From positions 1-64,000 of the forward strand of contig RQOL01000895.1 of assembly GCA_013076295.1 (NCBI GenBank): 64,000 nucleotides of DNA. Reading direction: 5' to 3'. Shown here piece by piece: positions 9,930-21,600 of the stretch. The stretch is from Sanderia malayensis. Its lineage: Eukaryota; Cnidaria; Scyphozoa; Semaeostomeae; Pelagiidae. Made by a program: the position numbers and the translations under genes. Below the pieces are notes generated by a model, which saw only the letters and a program-made list of their open reading frames with translations, did no database searches and was not told the origin of the DNA. Every line of letters begins with the position of its first letter. Positions within the stretch are counted from its first letter, which is position 1.

Positions 9930-12900
9930 AAGAGAGATTCGGTAACAAGTACAAAGTGTCGAATTCTTGGATCAATAAGGTTTCTGATGGCCCACCAATC
10001 AGACCGAATGATAGAGAAGCATTGATGGATCTAGCAGACGATCTTCAAAACTGTGAAATAACTCTGAGAGCAACTGGCAGGCTTAATCAAGTAAACAACG
10101 AAGACAAGCTGATGAGAATATTGGAAAGATGCCCAGAGTACATCAGAGGGAGATGGCAGTCGAAGGTGCAAGATATTCGAGAAGATTGTAGAGAGCCAAA
10201 CATTGAAGATGTGCACAGACTAGTTAGAAAAGTGGCCATAGAGAAGAATGACCCTGTGTTTGGCGGGATATTGGACGGAGGAAGTAAAGACGGTGGAACC
10301 AGGAATAAGAAATCGTTGCCATCAGCAGGAAATCGAAATACAAGCCAGCGGAACATGACATATAGTGTCCAGACGAAAGATGCAACTAGCAGTGCTGTTT
10401 CAAAGCCGAATGGAAATATGCGCTTCAAATGCTATCTCATTGAAGCAGATCACAAACTGGAAGACTGTGAACTGTTCAAGAAGAAAACAGGTGACGAGAA
10501 ACTTAACTTTGCTTGGCTGAAAAAGCTATGCGATAATTGTCTATCCTCGTCCCATTTCTCTGCTGGGTGTAAGAAGAAGAAATCATGTACCATTCAAGGT
10601 TGTAACCAGAAAAGAAAGCATCTGTCATCACTGCATGAAGCGATTGTGACTTTCGAGATGAAGAGAAATCAGCAACTGGCAAGACCAATGTAAATGAGTC
10701 ATCCAGCCTTCCTACAAGACCAAGTGATGATCAAAGGCAGTTTGTTGGAACATTGAGTGAAACCGGGGCCGGATGTGGATGCAAGAGTTTGTCGATCGTT
10801 CCAGTGAAGGTCAGATGTCTAGAAATAGCGATGAAGTCGTTACATACGCTCTTTTGGACAATGGCTCGACTGCATCATTTTGCTCGGAAGATCTTTTGGC
10901 GAAACTTGGCATTGCAGCAAGAAAATGTCAGATTTCAGTAGCCACTATCAGTAACGTTATGGAGAATTGCGACAGTGCAGTTGCCAGCCTAAAGATAATG
11001 GACCTCAACAAGACAGTATCAATTGTTGTGCCACAAGCCTTTGTTGTGAAGAAGTTGAACGTCTCAAAAGATGCAGTTGCAAGTCAAACGGATGTCGATT
11101 CATGGACATATCTCAGTGATCTCGTGCTCCCAACAAGACTTGAAGATTGTACAGTTGATCTCTTGATTGGTGTTGACGTGCCCGAAGCTCTGCAGCCCGA
11201 AGAAATACGAAGAGGAGAGCCCGGAGGACCATTTGCAGTTAGAACCAAGTTTGGTTGGACGCTCAACGGACCCCTCGGACAGACAGAAGTCGCAGCTGCA
11301 CAATGTGGTATGACAAGCACGAATCAACCGACTGACTTCCTGAGTGAGCAATTAAAGAAATATTTCAATCATGAATTTGACGATTGCATTTCTAACGATA
11401 GAAAGCTGATGTCAGCAAATGATAAGAAAGCACTCGAGGTTTTTGAAGAATCAGCGAAGCTGAATAACGGACATTACGTATTGGCAATTCCCTGGAAGAA
11501 TCCACAACCTTGCCTTCCCAACAACCGCAGTCTAGCAGAAAGTCGACTGACCTATTTGAAAAGAAAATTGTTGAAGAATAAAGACCTTCAAGTGAAGTAT
11601 ACAGAGTTTATAGAAGATTTGCAAGTCAAGGGTTACTCACGGACAGTTCCTGAAGAAAAGCTTCACGAGAATAACGGAAAAGTATGGTACCTGCCTCATC
11701 ATAACATCATAAACCCAAAAAGCCAGAGAAAACACGTGTGGTGTTTGATTGTGCTGCCAAGTTCCAAGGTAAATCGCTGAATGAGCATGTAATGCAAGGC
11801 CCTGATCTTACGAATTCATTAGTTGGTGTTCTTCTGAGATTTCGCCAAGAAAACGTTGCCTTAATCGCGGATGTTGAAGCCATGTTCCACCAGGTGCGGG
11901 TAAAAGAGGACGATGTCAGTGCACTGCGGTTCCTATGGTTTCCCAATGGCGACTTATCAAAGGACCCAGAGGAAAGACAGATGCTGGTTCACCTCTTTGG
12001 TGGTATCTGGTCCCCAAGCTGCGCCGCGTTTGCTCTTCAAAAGACAGCGGAAGACCACAAGGCTCACTTTAAAGATGGTGTGATTTCTACCGTGAAGAGA
12101 AACTTCTATGTTGACGATCTTTTAAAGTCGGTAAAGAACAGCAAGGAAGCAGTTAGTATCTCCAATGACCTGAAAAGCCTTTTGTCCCTCGGTGGATTTA
12201 ATCTGACTAAATGGATCAGCAATAAAAGAGACGTAATTAATGCGATCCCCAAGGAAACCATTCAAAGGAACTGAAGAAGATTGACGTAGAAAAGGACCTC
12301 TTACCTGTGAACAGAGCGTTGGGAGTTCAGTGGAATGTTTCCAGTGACAGTTTTCAGTACGACGTGAATATCCCGGCAAGAGAAGTGACAAAAAGAGGAA
12401 TTCTCAGCTTTGTATCTTCAATATATGACCCGCTTGGCATAGTAGCACCGTTCGTACTGACGGCCAAGATCATCCTGGAAGAGTTATGTCGTGAAAAGCT
12501 TGGTTGGGACGATGAAATACCTCGAACTGCTATCAACCGTTGGAACAGCTGGATCAAAGAGTTGCCAAACCTTGTGAGGCTGGCAGTTCCAAGATGTTTG
12601 CAGCCAGAGAATTTTGGTGAAGTCAAAGAGTGGAGCTACATCATTTCTGTGATGCCTCAGAGAATGGATATGGTGCAGTATCATATGTGAGGACAATCAG
12701 CCGTGAAGGGAATATAAATTGTTCCTTTGCTATTGGTAAATCTAGATTGGCACCGTTAAAGCCCATGACAATACCCAGGCTCGAGCTCTCTGCCGCTACA
12801 GTAGCAGTCAAACTAGACCGGGTGTTAAAGAGGGAGTTGGAAATTTGTGTGGACAAATCTGTATTTTGGACAGATAGTACAGCCGTTATCAAGTACATCA

Positions 12901-14732
12901 ATAATGAGAGCAAACGTTTTCAGACTTTTGTTGCCAACCGCATTGCTGTGATAAAAGATGGATCAGATGCATCTCAGTGGAATTATGTACAGACGAAAAT
13001 GAACCCAGCTGATGATGCATCAAGAGGTGTTTCTGCAAATGATCTTGTTGGTGACTCAAGGTGGATCAAGGGACCAGCGTTCTTATGGCAAAGTAAGGAA
13101 GCATGGTGAACTGAGCACACAGAAAATTTTGAAGTTGACGATGATGATGCGGAAATAAAGAAGAGTCTACAGTCACACAGTGTTGCAATCAAAAGTCTTG
13201 TGATATGAACGAAGTGATTTTCTCAAAGTTCTCGTCCTGGACCAGACTAAAAAGAGTTGTCTCGTGAATATTGAGGTTCAAGAGTTGGCTTATTCTGAAG
13301 TCAAAGTCATCAACAGACAACCAAAGCCACTTCCCAGAGAAAATTGACTATAGAAGAGCTGAAGAATGCAGAACATGCGATTATTTTATGGATTCAAAGA
13401 AACTCCTACAAAGAAGAGATTGATGCCTTAACCTCAGGAAAGAAGCAGTTAAAGAAGCAAAGCAGTCTCCTCAACCTGGACCCTGTAATATCAATGGCCT
13501 TCTCTGTGTCGGTGGTCGACTGAAACATTTGCCTACGGAGGAAAGCAACATGAAATACCCCGTCATTCTGCCGAAACGGAACCACATGGTGGATTTGATA
13601 ATCAGATACTATCACGATCTGTCTGGTCATCTCGGGAAAGAACATGTATTGTCACTGGTTAGAGAAAGGTATTGGGTCGTTAATGCCAGAGCTTCAGTGC
13701 GTCGAATTGCTAGTCAATGCTTCAAATGCAAAAGACACCTCCAACAGCCCATGCAATAAAAGATGGCAGATTTACTGCAAAGTAGAATAGTTCCGGTGAA
13801 CCACCATTCACCTATGTTGGCGTTGATTACTTTGGACCGTTTCATGTGAAATTTGGCCGCAGCCGAGTCAAAAGGTAGGGTGTAATATTTACCTGTCTCG
13901 CCACTCGTGCAGTTCACATTGAGGTGGCACACAGTTTGGATACTGATTCTTTCGTCAATGCATTGAGAAGATTCATAGCACGCCGTGGTAAACCAAGTGA
14001 AATAAAATCAGATAATGGAACCAATTTTACAAATGCTGAAAATGAGCTGAAGCATTCGATTCGTCAATGGAATCAGCAGAAAGTTCACGATTTTCTCCTT
14101 CAACAAGAAGTAAGCTAGAATTTCAATCCACCATCAGCCTCACACATGCGAGGAGTATGGGAGCGCTTAATCCGTACAATCAGGCGTGCCATGAATATGG
14201 TATTGAGGGAACAAATCTTGGATGACGAAGGCTACATACACTTTTGTGTGAAATAGAGTCAATATTAAACGGAAGACCTTTAACCAGAGTGTCAGATGAC
14301 GCAAGAGATCCAAATGCATTGACTCCCAATCATTTGTTGATGTTAAAATCGAACGAGTGTGACCCGCCCGGAATATTCTCAAATAAAGACAGCTACTCCA
14401 AGAAACGATGGAAACAGATCCAGTATTTGGCTGATCTCTTCTGGAAAAGATGGGTAAAAGAATATCTTCCAACACTTCAACAACGTCAGAAGTGGCTAAC
14501 ACCAAAAAGAAACCTGAGAGAAAATGACATCGTTCTCATTGTGGAAAAACCACTGCCAAGAGGAGCTTGGAGATTGGGCAGAGTGATTGATGTGCATATT
14601 GGAAGAGATGGTCTTGTGAGATCGGCAAAGGTCAAAACATCTCAATCTGAGTTAGTACGTCCAGTTGATAAGCTTTGCTTGTTGGAGGGCAGTGCAGAAA
14701 ACCCTGCTGATGACGAACTTTGCACTGATTAA
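9866..14732 (+). pseudogene. BEL pol, copy 1, with about eleven single-base deletions
   Basis: This region aligns base for base with copy 2 (16676-21553) except for single-base losses, mostly in homopolymers. Examples lie near 10681 (AAA to AA), 10827, 11718, 12258, 12627, 13190, 13320, 13340, 13484, 13791 and 14231. Each breaks the frame, so the single long frame of copy 2 appears here as short pieces (9866-10693, 10773-11780, 11738-12274, 12307-12690, 12630-13109, 13529-13759, 13924-14118, 14244-14732). Domains are those of copy 2. The error pattern suggests sequencing or polishing error more than biological decay, though the nonsense codons shared with copy 2 are real lesions. Confidence 0.85.
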
Positions 14733-14779
14733 AGGATGAAGGAAACTGTTTCTTCTTGGAATAAACGTTTGGGGCCGGA

Positions 14780-15319
14780 TGTATTGTGCAAAGTTTAATT
14801 TGAATTTGGATAACAATTGGTTTACTGAACTGAATTATAAACGCTCTGTTTTTTATTAATTACGCATGGACTGTTTTAAGCATTGTTAAACACCTTTTAG
14901 TTCTCCCAATGGGACTTTTGCCTCAACATAAATAGCAGCTAATTGTTGAGGCAAGGGGAGAAAGCTTGGTAGGCGTGGCACTGCTGCTGTTTGTAAACGA
15001 AGTTTTTGGTCGCCAGGATAAACAGTCTGTAAGTTTATTTATTGATTTCCTTGTATTAATTTATTTAAATACTAAAATTATTAACTACGTTTTTGCCTTT
15101 ACATTTCTTGTAGTTATTTATTTACATTGTTGTTATCTACGTCGAAAGGTTTCTTAAATTGCATTCTGTAGTTATTTGTTGCTAATTTGTGTAATTTATT
15201 TTCTAGCAAACCACATTCGTGATACTAAAACCTTTGGTTTATTTGCTGTGTTTTTCTGGGTTTGGTTCGCGGTGCGTTTGGGCAGTTTTCCCCCGATGCT
15301 TTGAGATTCGTTAACTACA
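14780..15319 (+). repeat. BEL LTR 2, shared middle LTR (540 bp)
   Basis: Starts TGTATTGTGC just after the conserved GGGGCCGGA and ends TTAACTACA. Its 5' part shares LTR3 variants (GCTCTG, TTAATTACG). Its 3' part shares LTR1 variants (AGGCGTGGC, GTGTAATTT, TACTAAAACC, TTAACTACA). It also has homopolymer losses (CATGGACTG, TTTGCCTTTA) like the neighbouring copy 1. Confidence 0.9.
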
Positions 15320-15518
15320 GTTTGAGACTATTCCTTCGGTGGTGTGATGATTTGATTGAAACGTGAAAGAACAAATGCGAAGCGAACGTTGACAAACACC
15401 GTGAAAAAATATCAGCAGCTTTGGCCTGTTGCGATTCACAAGATGAAGAGTCATTTCGTAGATACAAAGAGAAACAGCGCTTGCCACCTTTCAGAAAGCC
15501 TGTGAGTCCTTCAAAGTT

Positions 15519-16739
15519 ATGCTAACTGAAGTAGAAGATATCGAAGAATGCTGTGTTTACTTCCGAGATGGACAGGAAAGGTTTTTCAGTGCAATGCAGC
15601 AAGTGTGTGATGTTGCTAATTCGGAAGTGCCCCTGATTCAGCCAAACGACTCAGCAAGTCAAGTATCCCTGTCGAGAGAATCAGATATATCCAAATATTC
15701 AAAATCATCGAGTTCATCAAGTGTGAAATCAGCCATAGAAAAGAAGATGTTGCAGAACGCAACGAGGAAGGCAACTTTGGTAGCAGAAGAGAGGATGTTG
15801 GCAAGAAGACAGAGTCTCGTGTATCAAGAGATGAAACTCAGTCAATTAAGAGAAGAGCTCCATTTGCAAGAAGAACTGATGAAATTGGATGCTGAAAAAG
15901 AAGTTTTTGAGGAAGTGTTAAAATCAGATGGCAAAATTACCTCTTTAATTTTCAACCCAGAGAAAAGTCTCAGTTCCTTGGGAAGATCTGCAAAAAACTG
16001 GAGGTCAGTTCCTCAGTCCAGCCCCCCTAGATCAGAAGACCTATTCCCACGGACAGATTTCAGTGACGTCATGGATCAAGATCAACCAATGAAGTCAGTA
16101 CCTCACCCCAGTTCCCCAAGATCAGCAGTCCGGTTTCTACAGCCAGTTTCCGGTGATGTCATGAATCAGCCAGTGATGTCAGTGACTCAACATAACCCTC
16201 TGAGATCATTGCATACAGTTCCATTTGATGTCCTACCCCACCATTTGGTAACTTCAGAAAGGCAGGAAATCAGAACAAGCCAGGCTGCGAGATTCTATAG
16301 TGATTATGATGATGATTCCTTGCAAGAGCAACCTCATGCAACAGTGAGAGTGGAAGATCCTTGTAGCAATATGATGAAATCTCATGAAAGTGCAAAGCAG
16401 ATGTATTCTCATGGAGAGTAGCAAAGCAGTGAAATCAACACGAAGCCCTCAAGCAGAGCAGTAAGGCAGCGTAGTCCATCTGTTTCATCTGAATATGGAA
16501 ATGCGTATTTGACAACAATGAAGAAATTAGCTGATGCAAGTATGCTACCTAAGTCTGAGCTCGTTCAATTTGATGGTAATCCGTTGCGATATTACATATT
16601 TATGAAGTCCTTTGAGAATCAAGTCGAGAAAGATACAGATGACAACAACAGGCGGTTACAGCTACTGGTACAGTATTGCACTGGCAAAGCAAGGAAGGTC
16701 ATCGAGAGCTGTATTCTCCTAAGCGAAGAAGAAGGATAG
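15519..16739 (+). pseudogene. BEL gag, copy 2, with internal amber stop
   Basis: Same coding layout as copy 1: ATG at 15519, in-frame TAG at 16419-16421, then the DUF1759-like part to TAG at 16737-16739. The 15519-16421 ORF is identical in translation to copy 1. The frame is not continued into pol; pol lies in the -1 frame and overlaps from 16676 to 16739. The context TAG CAA AGC after the first part only partly resembles known leaky contexts. Confidence 0.75.
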
Positions 16740-19700
16740 AAGAGAGATTCGGTAACAAGTACAAAGTGTCGAATTCTTGGATCAATAAGGTTTCTGATGG
16801 CCCACCAATCAGACCGAATGATAGAGAAGCATTGATGGATCTAGCAGACGATCTTCAAAACTGTGAAATAACTCTGAGAGCAACTGGCAGGCTTAATCAA
16901 GTAAACAACGAAGACAAGCTGATGAGAATATTGGAAAGATGCCCAGAGTACATCAGAGGGAGATGGCAGTCGAAGGTGCAAGATATTCGAGAAGATTGTA
17001 GAGAGCCAAACATTGAAGATGTGCACAGACTAGTTAGAAAAGTGGCCATAGAGAAGAATGACCCTGTGTTTGGCGGGATATTGGACGGAGGAAGTAAAGA
17101 CGGTGGAACCAGGAATAAGAAATCGTTGCCATCAGCAGGAAATCGAAATACAAGCCAGCGGAACATGACATATAGTGTCCAGACGAAAGATGCAACTAGC
17201 AGTGCTGTTTCAAAGCCGAATGGAAATATGCGCTTCAAATGCTATCTCATTGAAGCAGATCACAAACTGGAAGACTGTGAACTGTTCAAGAAGAAAACAG
17301 GTGACGAGAAACTTAACTTTGCTTGGCTGAAAAAGCTATGCGATAATTGTCTATCCTCGTCCCATTTCTCTGCTGGGTGTAAGAAGAAGAAATCATGTAC
17401 CATTCAAGGTTGTAACCAGAAAAGAAAGCATCTGTCATCACTGCATGAAGCGATTGTGACTTTCGAGATGAAGAGAAATCAGCAACTGGCAAAGACCAAT
17501 GTAAATGAGTCATCCAGCCTTCCTACAAGACCAAGTGATGATCAAAGGCAGTTTGTTGGAACATTGAGTGAAACCGGGGCCGGATGTGGATGCAAGAGTT
17601 TGTCGATCGTTCCAGTGAAGGTCAGATGTCTAGAAAATAGCGATGAAGTCGTTACATACGCTCTTTTGGACAATGGCTCGACTGCATCATTTTGCTCGGA
17701 AGATCTTTTGGCGAAACTTGGCATTGCAGCAAGAAAATGTCAGATTTCAGTAGCCACTATCAGTAACGTTATGGAGAATTGCGACAGTGCAGTTGCCAGC
17801 CTAAAGATAATGGACCTCAACAAGACAGTATCAATTGTTGTGCCACAAGCCTTTGTTGTGAAGAAGTTGAACGTCTCAAAAGATGCAGTTGCAAGTCAAA
17901 CGGATGTCGATTCATGGACATATCTCAGTGATCTCGTGCTCCCAACAAGACTTGAAGATTGTACAGTTGATCTCTTGATTGGTGTTGACGTGCCCGAAGC
18001 TCTGCAGCCCGAAGAAATACGAAGAGGAGAGCCCGGAGGACCATTTGCAGTTAGAACCAAGTTTGGTTGGACGCTCAACGGACCCCTCGGACAGACAGAA
18101 GTCGCAGCTGCACAATGTGGTATGACAAGCACGAATCAACCGACTGACTTCCTGAGTGAGCAATTAAAGAAATATTTCAATCATGAATTTGACGATTGCA
18201 TTTCTAACGATAGAAAGCTGATGTCAGCAAATGATAAGAAAGCACTCGAGGTTTTTGAAGAATCAGCGAAGCTGAATAACGGACATTACGTATTGGCAAT
18301 TCCCTGGAAGAATCCACAACCTTGCCTTCCCAACAACCGCAGTCTAGCAGAAAGTCGACTGACCTATTTGAAAAGAAAATTGTTGAAGAATAAAGACCTT
18401 CAAGTGAAGTATACAGAGTTTATAGAAGATTTGCAAGTCAAGGGTTACTCACGGACAGTTCCTGAAGAAAAGCTTCACGAGAATAACGGAAAAGTATGGT
18501 ACCTGCCTCATCATAACATCATAAACCCAAAAAAGCCAGAGAAAACACGTGTGGTGTTTGATTGTGCTGCCAAGTTCCAAGGTAAATCGCTGAATGAGCA
18601 TGTAATGCAAGGCCCTGATCTTACGAATTCATTAGTTGGTGTTCTTCTGAGATTTCGCCAAGAAAACGTTGCCTTAATCGCGGATGTTGAAGCCATGTTC
18701 CACCAGGTGCGGGTAAAAGAGGACGATGTCAGTGCACTGCGGTTCCTATGGTTTCCCAATGGCGACTTATCAAAGGACCCAGAGGAAAGACAGATGCTGG
18801 TTCACCTCTTTGGTGGTATCTGGTCCCCAAGCTGCGCCGCGTTTGCTCTTCAAAAGACAGCGGAAGACCACAAGGCTCACTTTAAAGATGGTGTGATTTC
18901 TACCGTGAAGAGAAACTTCTATGTTGACGATCTTTTAAAGTCGGTAAAGAACAGCAAGGAAGCAGTTAGTATCTCCAATGACCTGAAAAGCCTTTTGTCC
19001 CTCGGTGGATTTAATCTGACTAAATGGATCAGCAATAAAAGAGACGTAATTAATGCGATCCCCAAGGAAAACCATTCAAAGGAACTGAAGAAGATTGACG
19101 TAGAAAAGGACCTCTTACCTGTGAACAGAGCGTTGGGAGTTCAGTGGAATGTTTCCAGTGACAGTTTTCAGTACGACGTGAATATCCCGGCAAGAGAAGT
19201 GACAAAAAGAGGAATTCTCAGCTTTGTATCTTCAATATATGACCCGCTTGGCATAGTAGCACCGTTCGTACTGACGGCCAAGATCATCCTGGAAGAGTTA
19301 TGTCGTGAAAAGCTTGGTTGGGACGATGAAATACCTCGAACTGCTATCAACCGTTGGAACAGCTGGATCAAAGAGTTGCCAAACCTTGTGAGGCTGGCAG
19401 TTCCAAGATGTTTGCAGCCAGAGAATTTTGGTGAAGTCAAAAGAGTGGAGCTACATCATTTCTGTGATGCCTCAGAGAATGGATATGGTGCAGTATCATA
19501 TGTGAGGACAATCAGCCGTGAAGGGAATATAAATTGTTCCTTTGCTATTGGTAAATCTAGATTGGCACCGTTAAAGCCCATGACAATACCCAGGCTCGAG
19601 CTCTCTGCCGCTACAGTAGCAGTCAAACTAGACCGGGTGTTAAAGAGGGAGTTGGAAATTTGTGTGGACAAATCTGTATTTTGGACAGATAGTACAGCCG

Positions 19701-19924
19701 TTATCAAGTACATCAATAATGAGAGCAAACGTTTTCAGACTTTTGTTGCCAACCGCATTGCTGTGATAAAAGATGGATCAGATGCATCTCAGTGGAATTA
19801 TGTACAGACGAAAATGAACCCAGCTGATGATGCATCAAGAGGTGTTTCTGCAAATGATCTTGTTGGTGACTCAAGGTGGATCAAGGGACCAGCGTTCTTA
19901 TGGCAAAGTAAGGAAGCATGGTGA
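16676..19924 (+). CDS. BEL/Pao Pol (gag tail, protease, reverse transcriptase, RNase H), copy 2
   Basis: A 1082-codon open frame. Residues ~20-190 are the rest of the gag capsid-like region. A first zinc finger at 189-201 has lost its second Cys, and a second (CDNCLSSSHFSAGC, 222-235) looks complete. The aspartic protease carries LLDNGSTASF (~331-340). RT spans about 600-790, with VVFDCAAK, the acidic [12 protein letters not shown] and catalytic YVDD at 749-752. RNase H begins with HHFCDASENGYGAV. The frame stops at TGA 19922-19924, before the integrase, which continues in the same frame after further stops. The listed start is only the first ATG in the frame; the real product would be a Gag-Pol fusion. 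It reverse-transcribes element RNA in Gag particles in the cytoplasm. Truncated, so not autonomous. Confidence 0.85.
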   Translation: MHWQSKEGHRELYSPKRRRRIEERFGNKYKVSNSWINKVSDGPPIRPNDREALMDLADDLQNCEITLRATGRLNQVNNEDKLMRILERCPEYIRGRWQSKVQDIREDCREPNIEDVHRLVRKVAIEKNDPVFGGILDGGSKDGGTRNKKSLPSAGNRNTSQRNMTYSVQTKDATSSAVSKPNGNMRFKCYLIEADHKLEDCELFKKKTGDEKLNFAWLKKLCDNCLSSSHFSAGCKKKKSCTIQGCNQKRKHLSSLHEAIVTFEMKRNQQLAKTNVNESSSLPTRPSDDQRQFVGTLSETGAGCGCKSLSIVPVKVRCLENSDEVVTYALLDNGSTASFCSEDLLAKLGIAARKCQISVATISNVMENCDSAVASLKIMDLNKTVSIVVPQAFVVKKLNVSKDAVASQTDVDSWTYLSDLVLPTRLEDCTVDLLIGVDVPEALQPEEIRRGEPGGPFAVRTKFGWTLNGPLGQTEVAAAQCGMTSTNQPTDFLSEQLKKYFNHEFDDCISNDRKLMSANDKKALEVFEESAKLNNGHYVLAIPWKNPQPCLPNNRSLAESRLTYLKRKLLKNKDLQVKYTEFIEDLQVKGYSRTVPEEKLHENNGKVWYLPHHNIINPKKPEKTRVVFDCAAKFQGKSLNEHVMQGPDLTNSLVGVLLRFRQENVALIADVEAMFHQVRVKEDDVSALRFLWFPNGDLSKDPEERQMLVHLFGGIWSPSCAAFALQKTAEDHKAHFKDGVISTVKRNFYVDDLLKSVKNSKEAVSISNDLKSLLSLGGFNLTKWISNKRDVINAIPKENHSKELKKIDVEKDLLPVNRALGVQWNVSSDSFQYDVNIPAREVTKRGILSFVSSIYDPLGIVAPFVLTAKIILEELCREKLGWDDEIPRTAINRWNSWIKELPNLVRLAVPRCLQPENFGEVKRVELHHFCDASENGYGAVSYVRTISREGNINCSFAIGKSRLAPLKPMTIPRLELSAATVAVKLDRVLKRELEICVDKSVFWTDSTAVIKYINNESKRFQTFVANRIAVIKDGSDASQWNYVQTKMNPADDASRGVSANDLVGDSRWIKGPAFLWQSKEAW

Positions 19925-21553
19925 ACTGAGCACACAGAAAATTTTGAAGTTGACGATGATGATGCGGAAATAAAGAAGAGTCTACAGTCACACAGTGTTG
20001 CAATCAAAAAGTCTTGTGATATGAACGAAGTGATTTTCTCAAAGTTCTCGTCCTGGACCAGACTAAAAAGAGTTGTCTCGTGAATATTGAGGTTCAAGAG
20101 TTGGCTTATTCTGAAGTCAAAGTCATCAACAGACAACCCAAAGCCACTTCCCAGAGAAAAATTGACTATAGAAGAGCTGAAGAATGCAGAACATGCGATT
20201 ATTTTATGGATTCAAAGAAACTCCTACAAAGAAGAGATTGATGCCTTAACCTCAGGAAAGAAGCAGTTAAAGAAGCAAAGCAGTCTCCTCAACCTGGACC
20301 CTGTAATTATCAATGGCCTTCTCTGTGTCGGTGGTCGACTGAAACATTTGCCTACGGAGGAAAGCAACATGAAATACCCCGTCATTCTGCCGAAACGGAA
20401 CCACATGGTGGATTTGATAATCAGATACTATCACGATCTGTCTGGTCATCTCGGGAAAGAACATGTATTGTCACTGGTTAGAGAAAGGTATTGGGTCGTT
20501 AATGCCAGAGCTTCAGTGCGTCGAATTGCTAGTCAATGCTTCAAATGCAAAAGACACCTCCAACAGCCCATGCAATAAAAGATGGCAGATTTACTGCAAA
20601 GTAGAATAGTTCCCGGTGAACCACCATTCACCTATGTTGGCGTTGATTACTTTGGACCGTTTCATGTGAAATTTGGCCGCAGCCGAGTCAAAAGGTAGGG
20701 TGTAATATTTACCTGTCTCGCCACTCGTGCAGTTCACATTGAGGTGGCACACAGTTTGGATACTGATTCTTTCGTCAATGCATTGAGAAGATTCATAGCA
20801 CGCCGTGGTAAACCAAGTGAAATAAAATCAGATAATGGAACCAATTTTACAAATGCTGAAAATGAGCTGAAGCATTCGATTCGTCAATGGAATCAGCAGA
20901 AAGTTCACGATTTTCTCCTTCAACAAGAAGTAAGCTAGAATTTCAATCCACCATCAGCCTCACACATGCGAGGAGTATGGGAGCGCTTAATCCGTACAAT
21001 CAGGCGTGCCATGAATATGGTATTGAGGGAACAAATCTTGGATGACGAAGGCCTACATACACTTTTGTGTGAAATAGAGTCAATATTAAACGGAAGACCT
21101 TTAACCAGAGTGTCAGATGACGCAAGAGATCCAAATGCATTGACTCCCAATCATTTGTTGATGTTAAAATCGAACGAGTGTGACCCGCCCGGAATATTCT
21201 CAAATAAAGACAGCTACTCCAAGAAACGATGGAAACAGATCCAGTATTTGGCTGATCTCTTCTGGAAAAGATGGGTAAAAGAATATCTTCCAACACTTCA
21301 ACAACGTCAGAAGTGGCTAACACCAAAAAGAAACCTGAGAGAAAATGACATCGTTCTCATTGTGGAAAAACCACTGCCAAGAGGAGCTTGGAGATTGGGC
21401 AGAGTGATTGATGTGCATATTGGAAGAGATGGTCTTGTGAGATCGGCAAAGGTCAAAACATCTCAATCTGAGTTAGTACGTCCAGTTGATAAGCTTTGCT
21501 TGTTGGAGGGCAGTGCAGAAAACCCTGCTGATGACGAACTTTGCACTGATTAA
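19925..21553 (+). pseudogene. BEL integrase region, copy 2, four further nonsense codons
   Basis: The pol frame continues unshifted to 21553, interrupted by TGA 20081, TAA 20576, TAG 20696 and TAG 20936. It contains the integrase zinc domain (YYHDLSGHLGKEHV with CFKCKR), the first catalytic Asp in VGVDYFGPF, the second in SDNGTNF and the C-terminal GGA-like [16 protein letters not shown]. Positions 20081 and 20936 are where Trp is expected (RVV-x-WILRF and [10 protein letters not shown]), so these stops look like G-to-A changes of TGG. Integrase is therefore defective in both copies. Confidence 0.85.
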
Positions 21554-21600
21554 AGGATGAAGGAAACTGTTTCTTCTTGGAATAAACGTTTGGGGCCGGA

